A stretch of 64,000 nt of DNA from Pantoea sp. At-9b (lineage in GTDB: Bacteria; Pseudomonadota; Gammaproteobacteria; Enterobacterales; Enterobacteriaceae), in assembly GCF_000175935.2 (NCBI RefSeq), contig NC_014837.1:496001-560000 (forward strand), given 5' to 3'. Positions 1 through 8,425 of this stretch are shown one piece after another. The stretch's first letter is position 1. Each line of letters begins with the position of its first letter. The translations under genes were made by a program, and so were the position numbers. A model generated the notes under the pieces. It worked only from the letters and a program-made list of their open reading frames with translations, did not search any database and had not been told where the DNA came from.

Positions 1-1
1 G

Positions 2-136
2 GGGCGCGTGGTGGATGACATCAGCATTGATGCGCCGTTCCCGCGTGATGATGAGTTCCGCGTGAGTCAGCAGTTTACCCAGTATGCACAGCAGTTGCAG
101 CGCGGTCTGTTTGCCGCCAGTCAGGAGAGCAAATGA
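2..136 (+). CDS. ABC transporter ATP-binding protein, C-terminal end (partial)
   Basis: Only the last 44 codons are present and the gene begins before the window. The tail contains a V-D-D-I-S-I-D-x-P-F-P-R stretch followed by a short helix. This is how the ATPase subunits of the taurine/sulfonate/nitrate importer class (TauB/SsuB type) usually end. The TGA stop overlaps the ATG of the permease gene (ATGA), so the two are translationally coupled. The Walker and signature motifs lie outside the window, so the family is inferred from the tail and the neighbour. The substrate is unknown. Confidence 0.7.
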   Translation, partial: GRVVDDISIDAPFPRDDEFRVSQQFTQYAQQLQRGLFAASQESK

Positions 137-936
137 TGAAAAAGCCCTTAGCCGCGCAGCGTAAATTTCAGCAGTGGCTGTTCCCGGCGCTGTTTGCCAT
201 CGTGCTGTTGTTGCTGTGGCAGTTCCTGGTCACGACGCTGAAGGTGCCCGCCTTTCTGGTGCCTTCGCCGCTGGTGGTGGCACAAAGCCTGGTACAAAAC
301 TTCCCGACGCTGTTTATGTCTTTGCTCTACACCCTGAAGATTACCGTTATCTCTTTTGTGGTGGCGATTGTGATTGGCTCCATCGTGGCGTTTTTGCTGG
401 TGCAGAACCGCTTTATCGAAAGCGCGCTGTTTCCTTACATCGTGTTTTTGCAGGTGACACCGATTGTGGCGATTGCGCCGCTGATCATCATTTGGGTGAA
501 AGACACCACCATGTCGCTGGTGGTGTGTGCCACGCTGATGGCGGTGTTTCCGATCATCTCCAACACCACCCAGGGGCTGCGTAGCGTCTCGCCGGGCTTG
601 CTGAGTTATTTCAAACTGAACCATGCGTCGCGGTTGCAGATTTTACTGCGCCTGCGCATTCCTTCGGCGTTGCCGTACTTTTTCGGCGCGTTGCGCATCT
701 CCAGCGGCTTATCACTGATTGGTGCGGTGGTGGCGGAATTTGTTGCTGGCACCGGCGGCACCGATACCGGACTGGCGTACCAGATTTTACAGGCCGGTTA
801 TCAGCTCAATATCCCGCTGATGTTTGCCGCGCTGCTGCTGATTTCTCTGGCGGGTTTCCTGCTGTTTGCCCTGATGTCGTGGCTGACGCGCCGCGTATTG
901 GCGGCCTGGCATGAAAGCGAACTTAGCCCGACCTGA
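133..936 (+). CDS. ABC transporter permease, TauC/SsuC-type
   Basis: This 267-residue inner-membrane protein has about six hydrophobic segments, beginning near residues 16-36. A cytoplasmic loop near residues 160-185 (HASRLQILLRLRIPSALPYF) fits the EAA loop of binding-protein-dependent permeases, where the ATPase docks. Length and pattern match the TauC/SsuC/NrtB branch, which imports sulfonates, nitrate, thiamine precursors or other small organic anions. The gene overlaps the upstream ATPase gene by 4 bases and is followed after 23 bases by the oxidoreductase gene, so they form one operon. The substrate cannot be read from the sequence. No binding-protein gene is visible and it may lie upstream of the window. 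Confidence 0.85.
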   Translation: MMKKPLAAQRKFQQWLFPALFAIVLLLLWQFLVTTLKVPAFLVPSPLVVAQSLVQNFPTLFMSLLYTLKITVISFVVAIVIGSIVAFLLVQNRFIESALFPYIVFLQVTPIVAIAPLIIIWVKDTTMSLVVCATLMAVFPIISNTTQGLRSVSPGLLSYFKLNHASRLQILLRLRIPSALPYFFGALRISSGLSLIGAVVAEFVAGTGGTDTGLAYQILQAGYQLNIPLMFAALLLISLAGFLLFALMSWLTRRVLAAWHESELSPT

Positions 937-959
937 TACCTCAACTACAGGAAAGAAAG

Positions 960-2351
960 ATGTCTGATTCCGATCGTCAGTCTGCACTGGCGGCGCTGGT
1001 TGCGGCGTTGCCTGAACTTGACTGGATTAAAGAAGCGCCCAAGGTCAAACGCCTGTCGCGCGATTTTCACTGGTTCAGCCCGGTGTTGAAACCGCAGCTG
1101 GAAGAGAAGTTTGCTGAACTGGCGGTGCGCCCGCGTGATGAGCAGGAGCTGACGGCGGTGGTGGCGGCCTGTGCTGACCGGCGCATCCCCCTCAACCTGC
1201 GGGGTGGTGGCACCGGCAACTACGGTCAGTTGATTCCACTGGAAGGCGGGGTGATGGTCGATATGACCAAACTCAACGCGGTGGTGAGTATGGGGCAGGG
1301 CACGGTGTGTGCTCAGGCCGGGATTCGTCTCGGTGAACTGGAAGCCTATACCCGGCCACTTGGCTGGGAACTGCGTTGTATGCCCTCCACCTGGAAGCTG
1401 GCGACACTCGGCGGCCTGTTTGGTGGTGGTTTCGGTGGCGTGGGTTCCATCAACTATGGCCCGCTGGCGGCTCCCGGCAACGTATTGTCGGTGAAGTTGA
1501 TGACGATGGAAGAGACGCCGCGCATCCTGACGCTACAGGCACCTGATGCCTTACTGCTGCACCACGCTTACGGCAGCAACGGTATTGTGCTGGAGATCGA
1601 GTTAGCGCTGGCTCCACGTCACGACTGGATCGAACGTCTCGACACCTTTGCCAGTTTCCCGGCAGCGATGGTTTTTGCGGATGCGTTAGCAAAATCGCCG
1701 GGGTTGGTGAAGCGCCAGGTCGCGGTGATGGCTGCACCGGTACTGGATTACTTCACCGATCTCGCGGAGGCTGATGTGGCGGGGCAGCATGGTGTGATTT
1801 CGGTGGTTGGGGTGGAGAGCGATCGCCTGCTGCCATCGCTGCTGGCGCAGCAGGGGGGCCGCAATGCGCTGCATTTTGCGGAGGGAGAGAACCACGGCCA
1901 TTCACTGATTGAATACTGCTGGAACCACACTACCTTGCAGGCGTTGAAGGTAGATAAAACCCTGACCTATCTGCAAACCGCCTATGCGCCAGAAAATTAT
2001 CATCAGCAGGCGCTGGCGATGGAAGCTCAGCTATCAGATGAAGTGATGTCGCATATTGAATTTCTGCGTGATATGAACGGCACGTTAACCTGTAGCGGTC
2101 TGCCGCTGGTGCGTTACAGCAATGAAGATCGCCTGAATGCCATCATGCAAATTTATCGTGATAACGGCGTGAAAATAAATAACCCCCACGTTATTCATAT
2201 TGAAGATGGTAAACAGGGCATGGTGCGTGCCGACGTTGTGGCTATGAAACGCGCCTGCGATCCGTATAATTTACTTAATCCCGGCAAATTACGTGGCTGG
2301 GAAGTACGCGATACATTGCCGGATGTGAAAATAACCGGTGTAAATAATTAA
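960..2351 (+). CDS. FAD-binding oxidoreductase of the GlcD/VAO-PCMH family
   Basis: The protein has 463 residues. The first half holds a PCMH-type FAD-binding domain, with the glycine-rich stretch LRGGGTGNYGQ near residue 80 and GGLFGGGFGG near residue 145. The C-terminus carries DPYNLLNPGKL, the usual end of the FAD-oxidase C-terminal domain in GlcD, D-lactate dehydrogenase and related 2-hydroxy-acid or alcohol oxidoreductases. The start follows a good ribosome site (aggaaag). It sits between an importer permease and an outer-membrane porin, so it may oxidise the imported compound. The substrate is not identifiable. No separate Fe-S subunit gene follows, unlike glcDEF. Confidence 0.8.
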   Translation: MSDSDRQSALAALVAALPELDWIKEAPKVKRLSRDFHWFSPVLKPQLEEKFAELAVRPRDEQELTAVVAACADRRIPLNLRGGGTGNYGQLIPLEGGVMVDMTKLNAVVSMGQGTVCAQAGIRLGELEAYTRPLGWELRCMPSTWKLATLGGLFGGGFGGVGSINYGPLAAPGNVLSVKLMTMEETPRILTLQAPDALLLHHAYGSNGIVLEIELALAPRHDWIERLDTFASFPAAMVFADALAKSPGLVKRQVAVMAAPVLDYFTDLAEADVAGQHGVISVVGVESDRLLPSLLAQQGGRNALHFAEGENHGHSLIEYCWNHTTLQALKVDKTLTYLQTAYAPENYHQQALAMEAQLSDEVMSHIEFLRDMNGTLTCSGLPLVRYSNEDRLNAIMQIYRDNGVKINNPHVIHIEDGKQGMVRADVVAMKRACDPYNLLNPGKLRGWEVRDTLPDVKITGVNN

Positions 2352-2372
2352 TCAATAATAAAACTTTTTACC

Positions 2373-2429
2373 GCAAAGCAAGCCACCCTCCGTCTATTTA
2401 TTGTGCGGTGGCCATGCTTTGCTCTTTTT
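2373..2429 (+). terminator. Two-part hairpin with T-tract between oxidoreductase and porin genes
   Basis: GCAAAGC (2373-2379) pairs with GCTTTGC (2416-2422). Inside it GCCACC (2382-2387) pairs with GGTGGC (2407-2412), followed by TCTTTTT. This is a convincing intrinsic terminator. Because the porin gene starts 24 bases later on the same strand, it may act as a partial terminator or attenuator within the cassette. Confidence 0.6.
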
Positions 2430-2452
2430 AAAAAGTGACGAGGCTTGGGATT

Positions 2453-3730
2453 ATGCAATTAAAAACACTGAGTGGTGCGTGTCTTGCTGCGCTGTTTTTC
2501 CCGCTTGCTCCGGCTGCACTGGCGGCAACACAGAGCAATATCAGCGATTGTCAGTATGGTGCGAGTGGCGTAAATAGTTTCACCGATATCTTCACCTGCG
2601 GTACGGTGAGCGGTAGTTTACGGACGCTTTATTATTCGACACACAACGCCTATTTTTCCAAAGGTTTTAATCAGGACACCGTGAGCTACGGTGGCAGCAT
2701 TAAATATGAAACCGCCCCGTTTTATGGTTTCCGTGCTGGCGTGAGCGGTATTTTCCTGCGTGGTATTGATCATCCGGATGAAGCCCATACCATCAGCGAT
2801 ATTGGTGATAATCAAACCAATGTCGGTGAAGCCTATTTAAGCTGGCAGCAGGATGATTTTAAAATAACGGCCGGTGATCAACGAATCAATATTCCTTTTG
2901 TCGGTGATTACGACTGGCGTATTACGCCAATTCTGTTCCGTGGCGTGGATGCGAATTATGGCGACAGCACCAATTATCTGCATGCCACAAAAGTCTGGCG
3001 TTATAAACCCTGGGGTGATGATCAGTTCCTCAATACCACGGCCTATACCGATGTTGATGAGCGCACCAACGGCATGTGGGCGCTGGGCGGTGGTCGTGGC
3101 ACGCAGTGGGACGGTAAAAAACTTACCGGGCAGTTGTGGTATCAGGAGTACGCCGATTATACGCGCCTGGTGTATGGCGAGAGCCATCTGCAATGGCAGG
3201 ACACGCTGTTCCAGCCGGATTTAGGTGTGCAGTTTATTCGTGGCACCAGCCTCGGCAAAGCGCTTGCCGGTGAGGTGAACAGCACCTCTTATGGTGCACA
3301 ACTGGCGCTGACCTTTACCCCAGCCCTGAGCTGGAAACTGGGCTATGACCATATCGCCGCCAGCGGTAATAGCTGGAACAACGGTTCACTGGTGACGCCT
3401 TATGCGCACAACACGTCGTCTGGCCCTTACTTTGCGCAGCCGTTCTTTACCAGTACCCAGGATCTCGGTAGCGGCAACGCGTATATGACCAACCTGAACT
3501 ACGTGATGAACGAGAACCTGTCGCTCGGGACGCAGTATTCGTTTATGGATCTGAAACCGTCACCGGCGTCGGCCAGCATTAATCAGTCGGAATATCTGGT
3601 GTACTTTACCTGGAGTTTCAGCGGCGTGCTGAAGGGTCTGAGCCTGACCGATTTCGCCGGGGTGCAGACATCACCGCTGTATGATTCACACTTCTGGCAG
3701 AACCGTTTAAGCCTGCAATACGATTTTTAA
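2453..3730 (+). CDS. OprD-family outer-membrane porin
   Basis: This 425-residue protein starts with a classical Sec signal peptide (MQLKTLSG, a hydrophobic core, then cleavage after ALA near residue 24). The rest consists of alternating aromatic and polar strands and ends in LSLQYDF. A C-terminal phenylalanine is the BAM recognition signal of outer-membrane beta-barrels. Length and the pattern of strands fit the OprD/OccD substrate-specific porins, which admit small carboxylates and other small molecules. I chose the ATG at 2453 over an upstream in-frame GTG at 2435 because the signal peptide then begins normally. It is probably the outer-membrane part of the uptake cassette upstream, although a hairpin separates them. 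Confidence 0.8.
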   Translation: MQLKTLSGACLAALFFPLAPAALAATQSNISDCQYGASGVNSFTDIFTCGTVSGSLRTLYYSTHNAYFSKGFNQDTVSYGGSIKYETAPFYGFRAGVSGIFLRGIDHPDEAHTISDIGDNQTNVGEAYLSWQQDDFKITAGDQRINIPFVGDYDWRITPILFRGVDANYGDSTNYLHATKVWRYKPWGDDQFLNTTAYTDVDERTNGMWALGGGRGTQWDGKKLTGQLWYQEYADYTRLVYGESHLQWQDTLFQPDLGVQFIRGTSLGKALAGEVNSTSYGAQLALTFTPALSWKLGYDHIAASGNSWNNGSLVTPYAHNTSSGPYFAQPFFTSTQDLGSGNAYMTNLNYVMNENLSLGTQYSFMDLKPSPASASINQSEYLVYFTWSFSGVLKGLSLTDFAGVQTSPLYDSHFWQNRLSLQYDF

Positions 3731-3737
3731 CGCTTCG

Positions 3738-3757
3738 GGGAGGCCGCTCGGCCTCCC
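3738..3757. terminator. GC-rich hairpin between convergent porin and otsA-like genes
   Basis: GGGAGGCCG (3738-3746) and CGGCCTCCC (3749-3757) form a perfect 9-bp stem in the 36-base gap between two convergent genes. The T-tract is poor on both sides, so termination strength is uncertain. Confidence 0.55.
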
Positions 3758-3766
3758 GTTGTCGGT

Positions 3767-5194
3767 TTAATATCTCACCCGTCTCCCCATCCCGGCGGTC
3801 ACCAGCAAGCTGCCTGCCATCACCACCGCTTCTTCCGTTTCCGGTGCACGCAGATCCGTCAGAAAACGATCTGCCCACCAGTGGCAATCCTGGCGGTGGA
3901 TACCTTTCATCAAGCGTGCATGACGATTCTGACGTTCGCTGAGCGGGATGCGTAGCGCGGTATGGATGGCGTCAGCAATGGCGTCCGGGTCGTAAGGATT
4001 GATGATCAACGCGCCATCCATATGTTCCGCTGCCCCGGCAAACTGTGACAGGATCAGCACGCCAGGGTTGGCCGGGTCCTGCACTGCAACATACATCTTT
4101 GCCATCAGGCTCATGCCCGCCATCAGTGGCGTAACCAGCGCGACGCGGGACGCACGATAAATCCCCGCCTGCTCCTCACGGCTGTAAGCGTTTGTCAGAT
4201 AACTGACCGGGCACCACGCCAGCGTGCCATGCATACCGTTCATTTCACCGCAGATATTCTCCAGATCATGGCTTAGTCCGGCAGTCCGTGGCGCGTAACC
4301 GGCTGACGGCGCAGCCAGTTGGAGCAGCATCATGTTACCGGCGTAATCCGGATGGTTGCGCAGCAACACCTCAACCGCGCTGATGCGGTAAGGCAGCCCG
4401 GCGCTGTCGTCGAGATGGCCGCCGCTAAGGACCGTGTTTTGCGGCAGCGTGGCACGACATTGTTCCTCCATATAACTGCAACTGTTGCTGGCCAGCAGGC
4501 AATGCGCGTCTTCCAGGTCAATCCCAACCGGGTAGACGCCGGTTTTGAGCAGATGGCCGTGAATGCGAAACAGCGCGGCACCGAGGCGCTCACAACGATA
4601 GGTACTCTCCACCCAGAGCAGAAAGTTGTTCATGTCCTGGGTGGTTTGAAAGCCGATCAGGTCGCAACCCAACAATGACTCAGCCAGCCATTGCCAGTCC
4701 GGGATGGCGGAAAATCCCTGGCCAGCCGGAAACGGCTGATGGAAGAATAAACCGATGCGGTTGGTCAGCCCGGCGTCGCGCAACAGTTTGATGCAGGGTA
4801 TCAGGTGATAGTCCTGGAGCCAGATAATGTCGTCGGGCATCGCGTATTCAGCAATTGCGGTGGCGTAGGCCTGATTGAATTGCCGATATTGACTCAGATC
4901 TTCATGGTTAAAACGCGCCAAGTCCGGGCGTTGGTGAAATATCGGCCACAGGCCCTGATGGACATAGTGCTGATAACCTTGTTCTTTTTCGCCCTGGGTC
5001 AGCGGGAAGCTGAGGGTGTCAAATTTATGACCATGGCGGAAGGTCAGGGGACGTGGCGTATCCGCTGCGATGGCCTGAGTTTTGCCATCCCAGCTCACCC
5101 ACAACCCGCCGCAGCGCGACAGGATGCTTTCATACAGGGCGGATAACGTCGAAGCACGGGACAGATTGTGCGAAACCAGAATTAAGCCTGACAT
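3767..5194 (-). CDS. OtsA-like protein (trehalose-6-phosphate synthase homologue) with a degenerate active site
   Basis: The protein has 475 residues, the normal OtsA length, and is a GT20-type two-domain glycosyltransferase from end to end. Tracts such as QDPANPGVL and LSQFAGAA are nearly identical to OtsA. Residues that bind UDP-glucose and glucose-6-phosphate in E. coli OtsA are replaced. VSNR becomes VSHN (Arg9 lost). The VERLDYSKG loop becomes GGHLDDSAG (Arg262 and Lys267 lost). TSRGD becomes PSAGY (Arg300 lost). RDGMN becomes MAGMS (Asp361 lost) and AKEY becomes AKMY (Glu369 lost). The D-Y-H-L and H-x-P-F-P segments remain. No otsB is adjacent. It is divergent from kup across 200 bases. 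It is probably not a working trehalose-phosphate synthase; a regulatory or altered-substrate role is inference. Confidence 0.8.
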   Translation of the reverse strand: MSGLILVSHNLSRASTLSALYESILSRCGGLWVSWDGKTQAIAADTPRPLTFRHGHKFDTLSFPLTQGEKEQGYQHYVHQGLWPIFHQRPDLARFNHEDLSQYRQFNQAYATAIAEYAMPDDIIWLQDYHLIPCIKLLRDAGLTNRIGLFFHQPFPAGQGFSAIPDWQWLAESLLGCDLIGFQTTQDMNNFLLWVESTYRCERLGAALFRIHGHLLKTGVYPVGIDLEDAHCLLASNSCSYMEEQCRATLPQNTVLSGGHLDDSAGLPYRISAVEVLLRNHPDYAGNMMLLQLAAPSAGYAPRTAGLSHDLENICGEMNGMHGTLAWCPVSYLTNAYSREEQAGIYRASRVALVTPLMAGMSLMAKMYVAVQDPANPGVLILSQFAGAAEHMDGALIINPYDPDAIADAIHTALRIPLSERQNRHARLMKGIHRQDCHWWADRFLTDLRAPETEEAVVMAGSLLVTAGMGRRVRY

Positions 5195-5395
5195 AGCATT
5201 TTCCCTTTGATCACGATGGCAATCGTTCCCTGTGATTTAAGCCGTCGGCATATAAAAAAGGCGTAAAAAAACGCCGGGCAGATATAAAAATCAGGCAAAA
5301 ACGGGCGGTTGTCGGCGTTACCCGGCGCAACGACGCCAGGGGCAGCAGCTATAATATTCTCAGTCCGTACTCCCCTCTGAAAGGATGCGTCTCTT

Positions 5396-7261
5396 ATGGC
5401 TTCAACTAAGCAGTCTCTTCCGGCAGGCATGCTGGCAGCGGCAGGCATTGTGTTTGGTGATATCGGCACCAGCCCGCTGTATACCCTGCGGGAATGCCTT
5501 TCCATATTGCCCGACGGTGGTACCACGCCTGCGGCGGTGATGGGGTTTCTCTCGCTGATTTTTTGGGCGTTGACGCTGATTGTTACCGTGAAATACGTCT
5601 GTTTTGTGATGCGCGCCGATCATGATGGAGAGGGCGGGATTCTGACGCTGATGTCGCTGGCTCGCCAGCATGTCACAGGCCGGGCCGGACATTTGATTGT
5701 GCTGGCCGGGTTGATTGGTGGTGCATTCTTTTATGGTGATGGCGTGATCACTCCCGCCATTTCGGTGCTGTCGGCGATTGAAGGGATCGAAGTGGTGGCT
5801 CCGGCGCTCGATCATGTGATCGTGCCGTTGTCGGTGATCATCCTGACCTTACTGTTTATTATCCAAAAACACGGCACCGAGCGGGTCAGTCTGGTGTTTG
5901 GTCCGGTGATGCTGGTGTGGTTTCTTACCCTTGCTGCGTTGGGTGTGCGGGGGATTTTGATGCACCCTGGCGTGCTGCAAGCCTTGAATCCGTTGTATGC
6001 GCTGGAATTTCTTAACCAACACAAGGCGCTGTCGTTCGCAGCGTTAGGCATGGTAGTGCTGGCGGTCACCGGCGCGGAAGCGCTGTATGCGGACATGGGG
6101 CATCTGGGCAAAGCGCCGATTCGGCTCGCCTGGTTGATCATTGCGATGCCAGCGCTGGTGCTGAACTACTTTGGTCAGGGGGCGTTGGTGCTGGGGGATG
6201 CGGATGCCGTGCGTAATCCCTTTTATTTGCTGGCTCCAGGTTGGGCGCAGATCCCACTGATCGTCCTCGCCACCTTATCAACCGTGATTGCGGCGCAGTC
6301 GGTGATTTCCGGCGTCTATACCCTGACACATCAGGCGATACGCCAGGGGTTTCTGCCGCCGGTGCGGATTATTTACACCTCATCGACCGAGTCCGGGCAG
6401 ATCTATATTCCGGTGGTTAACTGGCTGCTGTTTGCCGCTGTGACGGTGATTATCGTTGCTTTCCGACAATCCTCCGCGCTGTCGGCTGCATATGGCATCG
6501 TGGTGACTGGCACCATGGTGCTGACGGCCTGTCTGGCGAGTGTGGTGGCGTTCAAAAACTGGCGCTGGCCGTTGCCGCTGGCGGTGGTTTTTCTCCTCTG
6601 TATGCTGACCATTGATGTACCCCTGTTTAGCGCCAATCTGATGAAATTACTCTCCGGCGGTTGGGTGCCGGTATTGCTGGCGATGACGATGCTGATGTTG
6701 ATGCTGATCTGGAGTAGTGAGCGCTCACTGTTGATTCGACGCCTGGCGGATGACCCGGTGGGGCTAAAGGCGATGATCAGTTCGCTGGAAGCTGCGCCGC
6801 CGATGAGAGTCGGTGGCACGGCTATTTTTCTCTCGCGCAAAGAGTATGAAATTCCTCAAGCGCTGTTGCATAACCTCAAACATAACCGGGTGTTGCATGA
6901 GCGCACCGTACTGCTGCATATCCGTACCATCGACACGCCAAGGGTGCATAACCAGAAGCGTATTCGCATGCAGCAACTCTCTCCTTCATTCTGGCAGGTG
7001 ACGGCGTCCTATGGCTGGCATGAGGTGCCCTCAATGCAGGAAATTTTGCATTTATGCGGGCTGGAAGGTTTTGGCTGTTCGTTGCAGGAAGCCTCGTTCT
7101 TTACGTCTCACGACACCCTGGTGATGAAAAAACGCCGCGGGTTGGCCCGGGTCAAAGGCGCAATTTTCCATTTCTTCCAGCGTAATGCGTTGCGTGCGCA
7201 TGAGCAGTTTATGATTCCGCCAAATAGAGTAATTGAGTTAGGTGGGCAGAGAGAATTTTAA
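5396..7261 (+). CDS. kup: Kup/Trk-independent low-affinity potassium transporter
   Basis: The 621 residues match the usual Kup length (622 in E. coli). The opening segment has the family hallmark [15 protein letters not shown] near residues 20-34, and [15 protein letters not shown] follows near residue 115. About twelve membrane segments precede a cytoplasmic tail of about 190 residues. Kup takes up K+ with protons across the inner membrane. The ribosome site is aaagga, about 7 bases before ATG. The gene diverges from the OtsA-like gene. K+ uptake and trehalose are both osmoadaptive, so the pairing may be functional. No clear terminator follows. Confidence 0.93.
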   Translation: MASTKQSLPAGMLAAAGIVFGDIGTSPLYTLRECLSILPDGGTTPAAVMGFLSLIFWALTLIVTVKYVCFVMRADHDGEGGILTLMSLARQHVTGRAGHLIVLAGLIGGAFFYGDGVITPAISVLSAIEGIEVVAPALDHVIVPLSVIILTLLFIIQKHGTERVSLVFGPVMLVWFLTLAALGVRGILMHPGVLQALNPLYALEFLNQHKALSFAALGMVVLAVTGAEALYADMGHLGKAPIRLAWLIIAMPALVLNYFGQGALVLGDADAVRNPFYLLAPGWAQIPLIVLATLSTVIAAQSVISGVYTLTHQAIRQGFLPPVRIIYTSSTESGQIYIPVVNWLLFAAVTVIIVAFRQSSALSAAYGIVVTGTMVLTACLASVVAFKNWRWPLPLAVVFLLCMLTIDVPLFSANLMKLLSGGWVPVLLAMTMLMLMLIWSSERSLLIRRLADDPVGLKAMISSLEAAPPMRVGGTAIFLSRKEYEIPQALLHNLKHNRVLHERTVLLHIRTIDTPRVHNQKRIRMQQLSPSFWQVTASYGWHEVPSMQEILHLCGLEGFGCSLQEASFFTSHDTLVMKKRRGLARVKGAIFHFFQRNALRAHEQFMIPPNRVIELGGQREF

Positions 7262-7444
7262 TATGAATCAGGAAAGAGGTTCAGCCAGAAAGATTTTTTA
7301 TATGGAATCTCAGAATATTCTTTAGTGATGTTTTTAATAATGGCGCGACACGGCAGAAAGGGAAATAGGCAAGGTTTACATTCGGCCTAAATTGTATTTC
7401 ACTTAAATCTGCGGGGATGACAGTCAATTACATGGAGTGTCGCT

Positions 7445-8056
7445 GTGAAAATTGAATCGCTGACCGAAAAAACCGGACATCTGGCATGGTGTGCCCTGAT
7501 TGCTCTGCATATGGCAAGGCTGGATGGCGCGGTACGATCGGTGTCGCAGGAAAATATTTTCCTGATCCGCTGGCTCTCCACTGCATTGAAACAACATCGT
7601 TTTCCTCGCGAGGTCGCTCCCGATATTCACTGGTTACTGAAACAGGGACGCAGGCTTGGCGCAAGGTCGGAACTGCACGATAAGCTGGATTATCTGTGGC
7701 GTACCTGTAATGGCATATTATTGGAGCAAAACGATCTGTTCAGACTGACTTATGCCATAGAAACCGCGAAGCAAATGGATTTTTCCTTTCATCATCTCAA
7801 CGATCGGGAATGGTCTGGCTGTCGTGTGTTGGCCGGCAATACCACGGCGGACGCGATTTATTTATCGCGCACTTCTCTGGATGTTTCCTTTAATGACGAT
7901 GGTCAACAAATTGCCCCTTTATTCGTTCGTCTGACCGGGAATACCGCACGGCTGGAACAAATATTAAATCGCTACGGATGGTGCACGGAAAACTGTCTTG
8001 ATAACCCGATACCTTTTCTTTATCGCTTAGTCGTACCTGCGCCGTTGAGCCAATAG
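7445..8056 (+). CDS. DUF2913-like protein of unknown function
   Basis: This soluble 203-residue protein starts at GTG behind GGAG. It opens with a helix containing G-H-L-A-W-C-A-L-I-A-L-H and continues with FPREVAPDIHWLLKQGRRLG. I recognise this pattern from the DUF2913 family of gammaproteobacterial proteins. That assignment is from memory and moderate. No catalytic motif, signal peptide or membrane segment is visible. It stands alone with 183 bases before it and over 100 after it, so the neighbourhood gives no functional hint. Confidence 0.6.
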   Translation: MKIESLTEKTGHLAWCALIALHMARLDGAVRSVSQENIFLIRWLSTALKQHRFPREVAPDIHWLLKQGRRLGARSELHDKLDYLWRTCNGILLEQNDLFRLTYAIETAKQMDFSFHHLNDREWSGCRVLAGNTTADAIYLSRTSLDVSFNDDGQQIAPLFVRLTGNTARLEQILNRYGWCTENCLDNPIPFLYRLVVPAPLSQ

Positions 8057-8183
8057 TTTGCTGATTATCTTTGCCCGATAGAAAGTCAACCTAGACGGTC
8101 CATCAACTCCCGCCAGATAGTGATTTTCCGCAAACTAAACCAAGGTATAGTGGTGACTACTTTGGTCATTCGTGGAAATGTTA

Positions 8184-8353
8184 TGGTCATCACTCACCTG
8201 TTACATCTGCGCGAAATGCTGCAAATGCTGTTCGTTATCTTTTGCGTGATCCTGAAGCATTTTTCTCATCGCGGTTTGTGCTCAAAAATCGTGCTGGCGT
8301 GTCTTATCTATGTAGCCCAGGCGCTGCTGTGGTGGTTCTACCCCTCAGGTTGA
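8184..8353 (+). CDS. Possible small membrane protein (55 aa)
   Basis: The reading frame from ATG at 8184 encodes a short protein with two hydrophobic stretches, LQMLFVIFCVILKHF and IVLACLIYVAQALLWWFY, joined by a basic linker and ending in WWFYPSG. A weak ribosome site (tggaaa) precedes it. A TATAGT hexamer lies near 8146 and an intrinsic terminator-like hairpin follows at 8396, so this may be an independent small transcript. An in-frame upstream start would extend it to 8120. No family is recognised. Confidence 0.4.
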
Positions 8354-8395
8354 CCTGTTAGCCGCAACCGATTGAACGATTGTCTGGGTACGGGA

Positions 8396-8425
8396 AGGGT
8401 GCATGTCCAGCATGGGCCCTTTTTC
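8396..8425 (+). terminator. Hairpin with T5 after the small ORF
   Basis: AGGGTGCATG and CATGGGCCCT form an imperfect stem around a 5-base loop, followed by TTTTT. It marks the end of a short transcription unit upstream. Confidence 0.5.

Noticed and set aside
5240..5280. GGCGT-A7-ACGCC hairpin between otsA-like and kup taken as a terminator
   Set aside because: It lies in a divergent promoter region with no transcript to terminate and is more likely part of the upstream control sequence.
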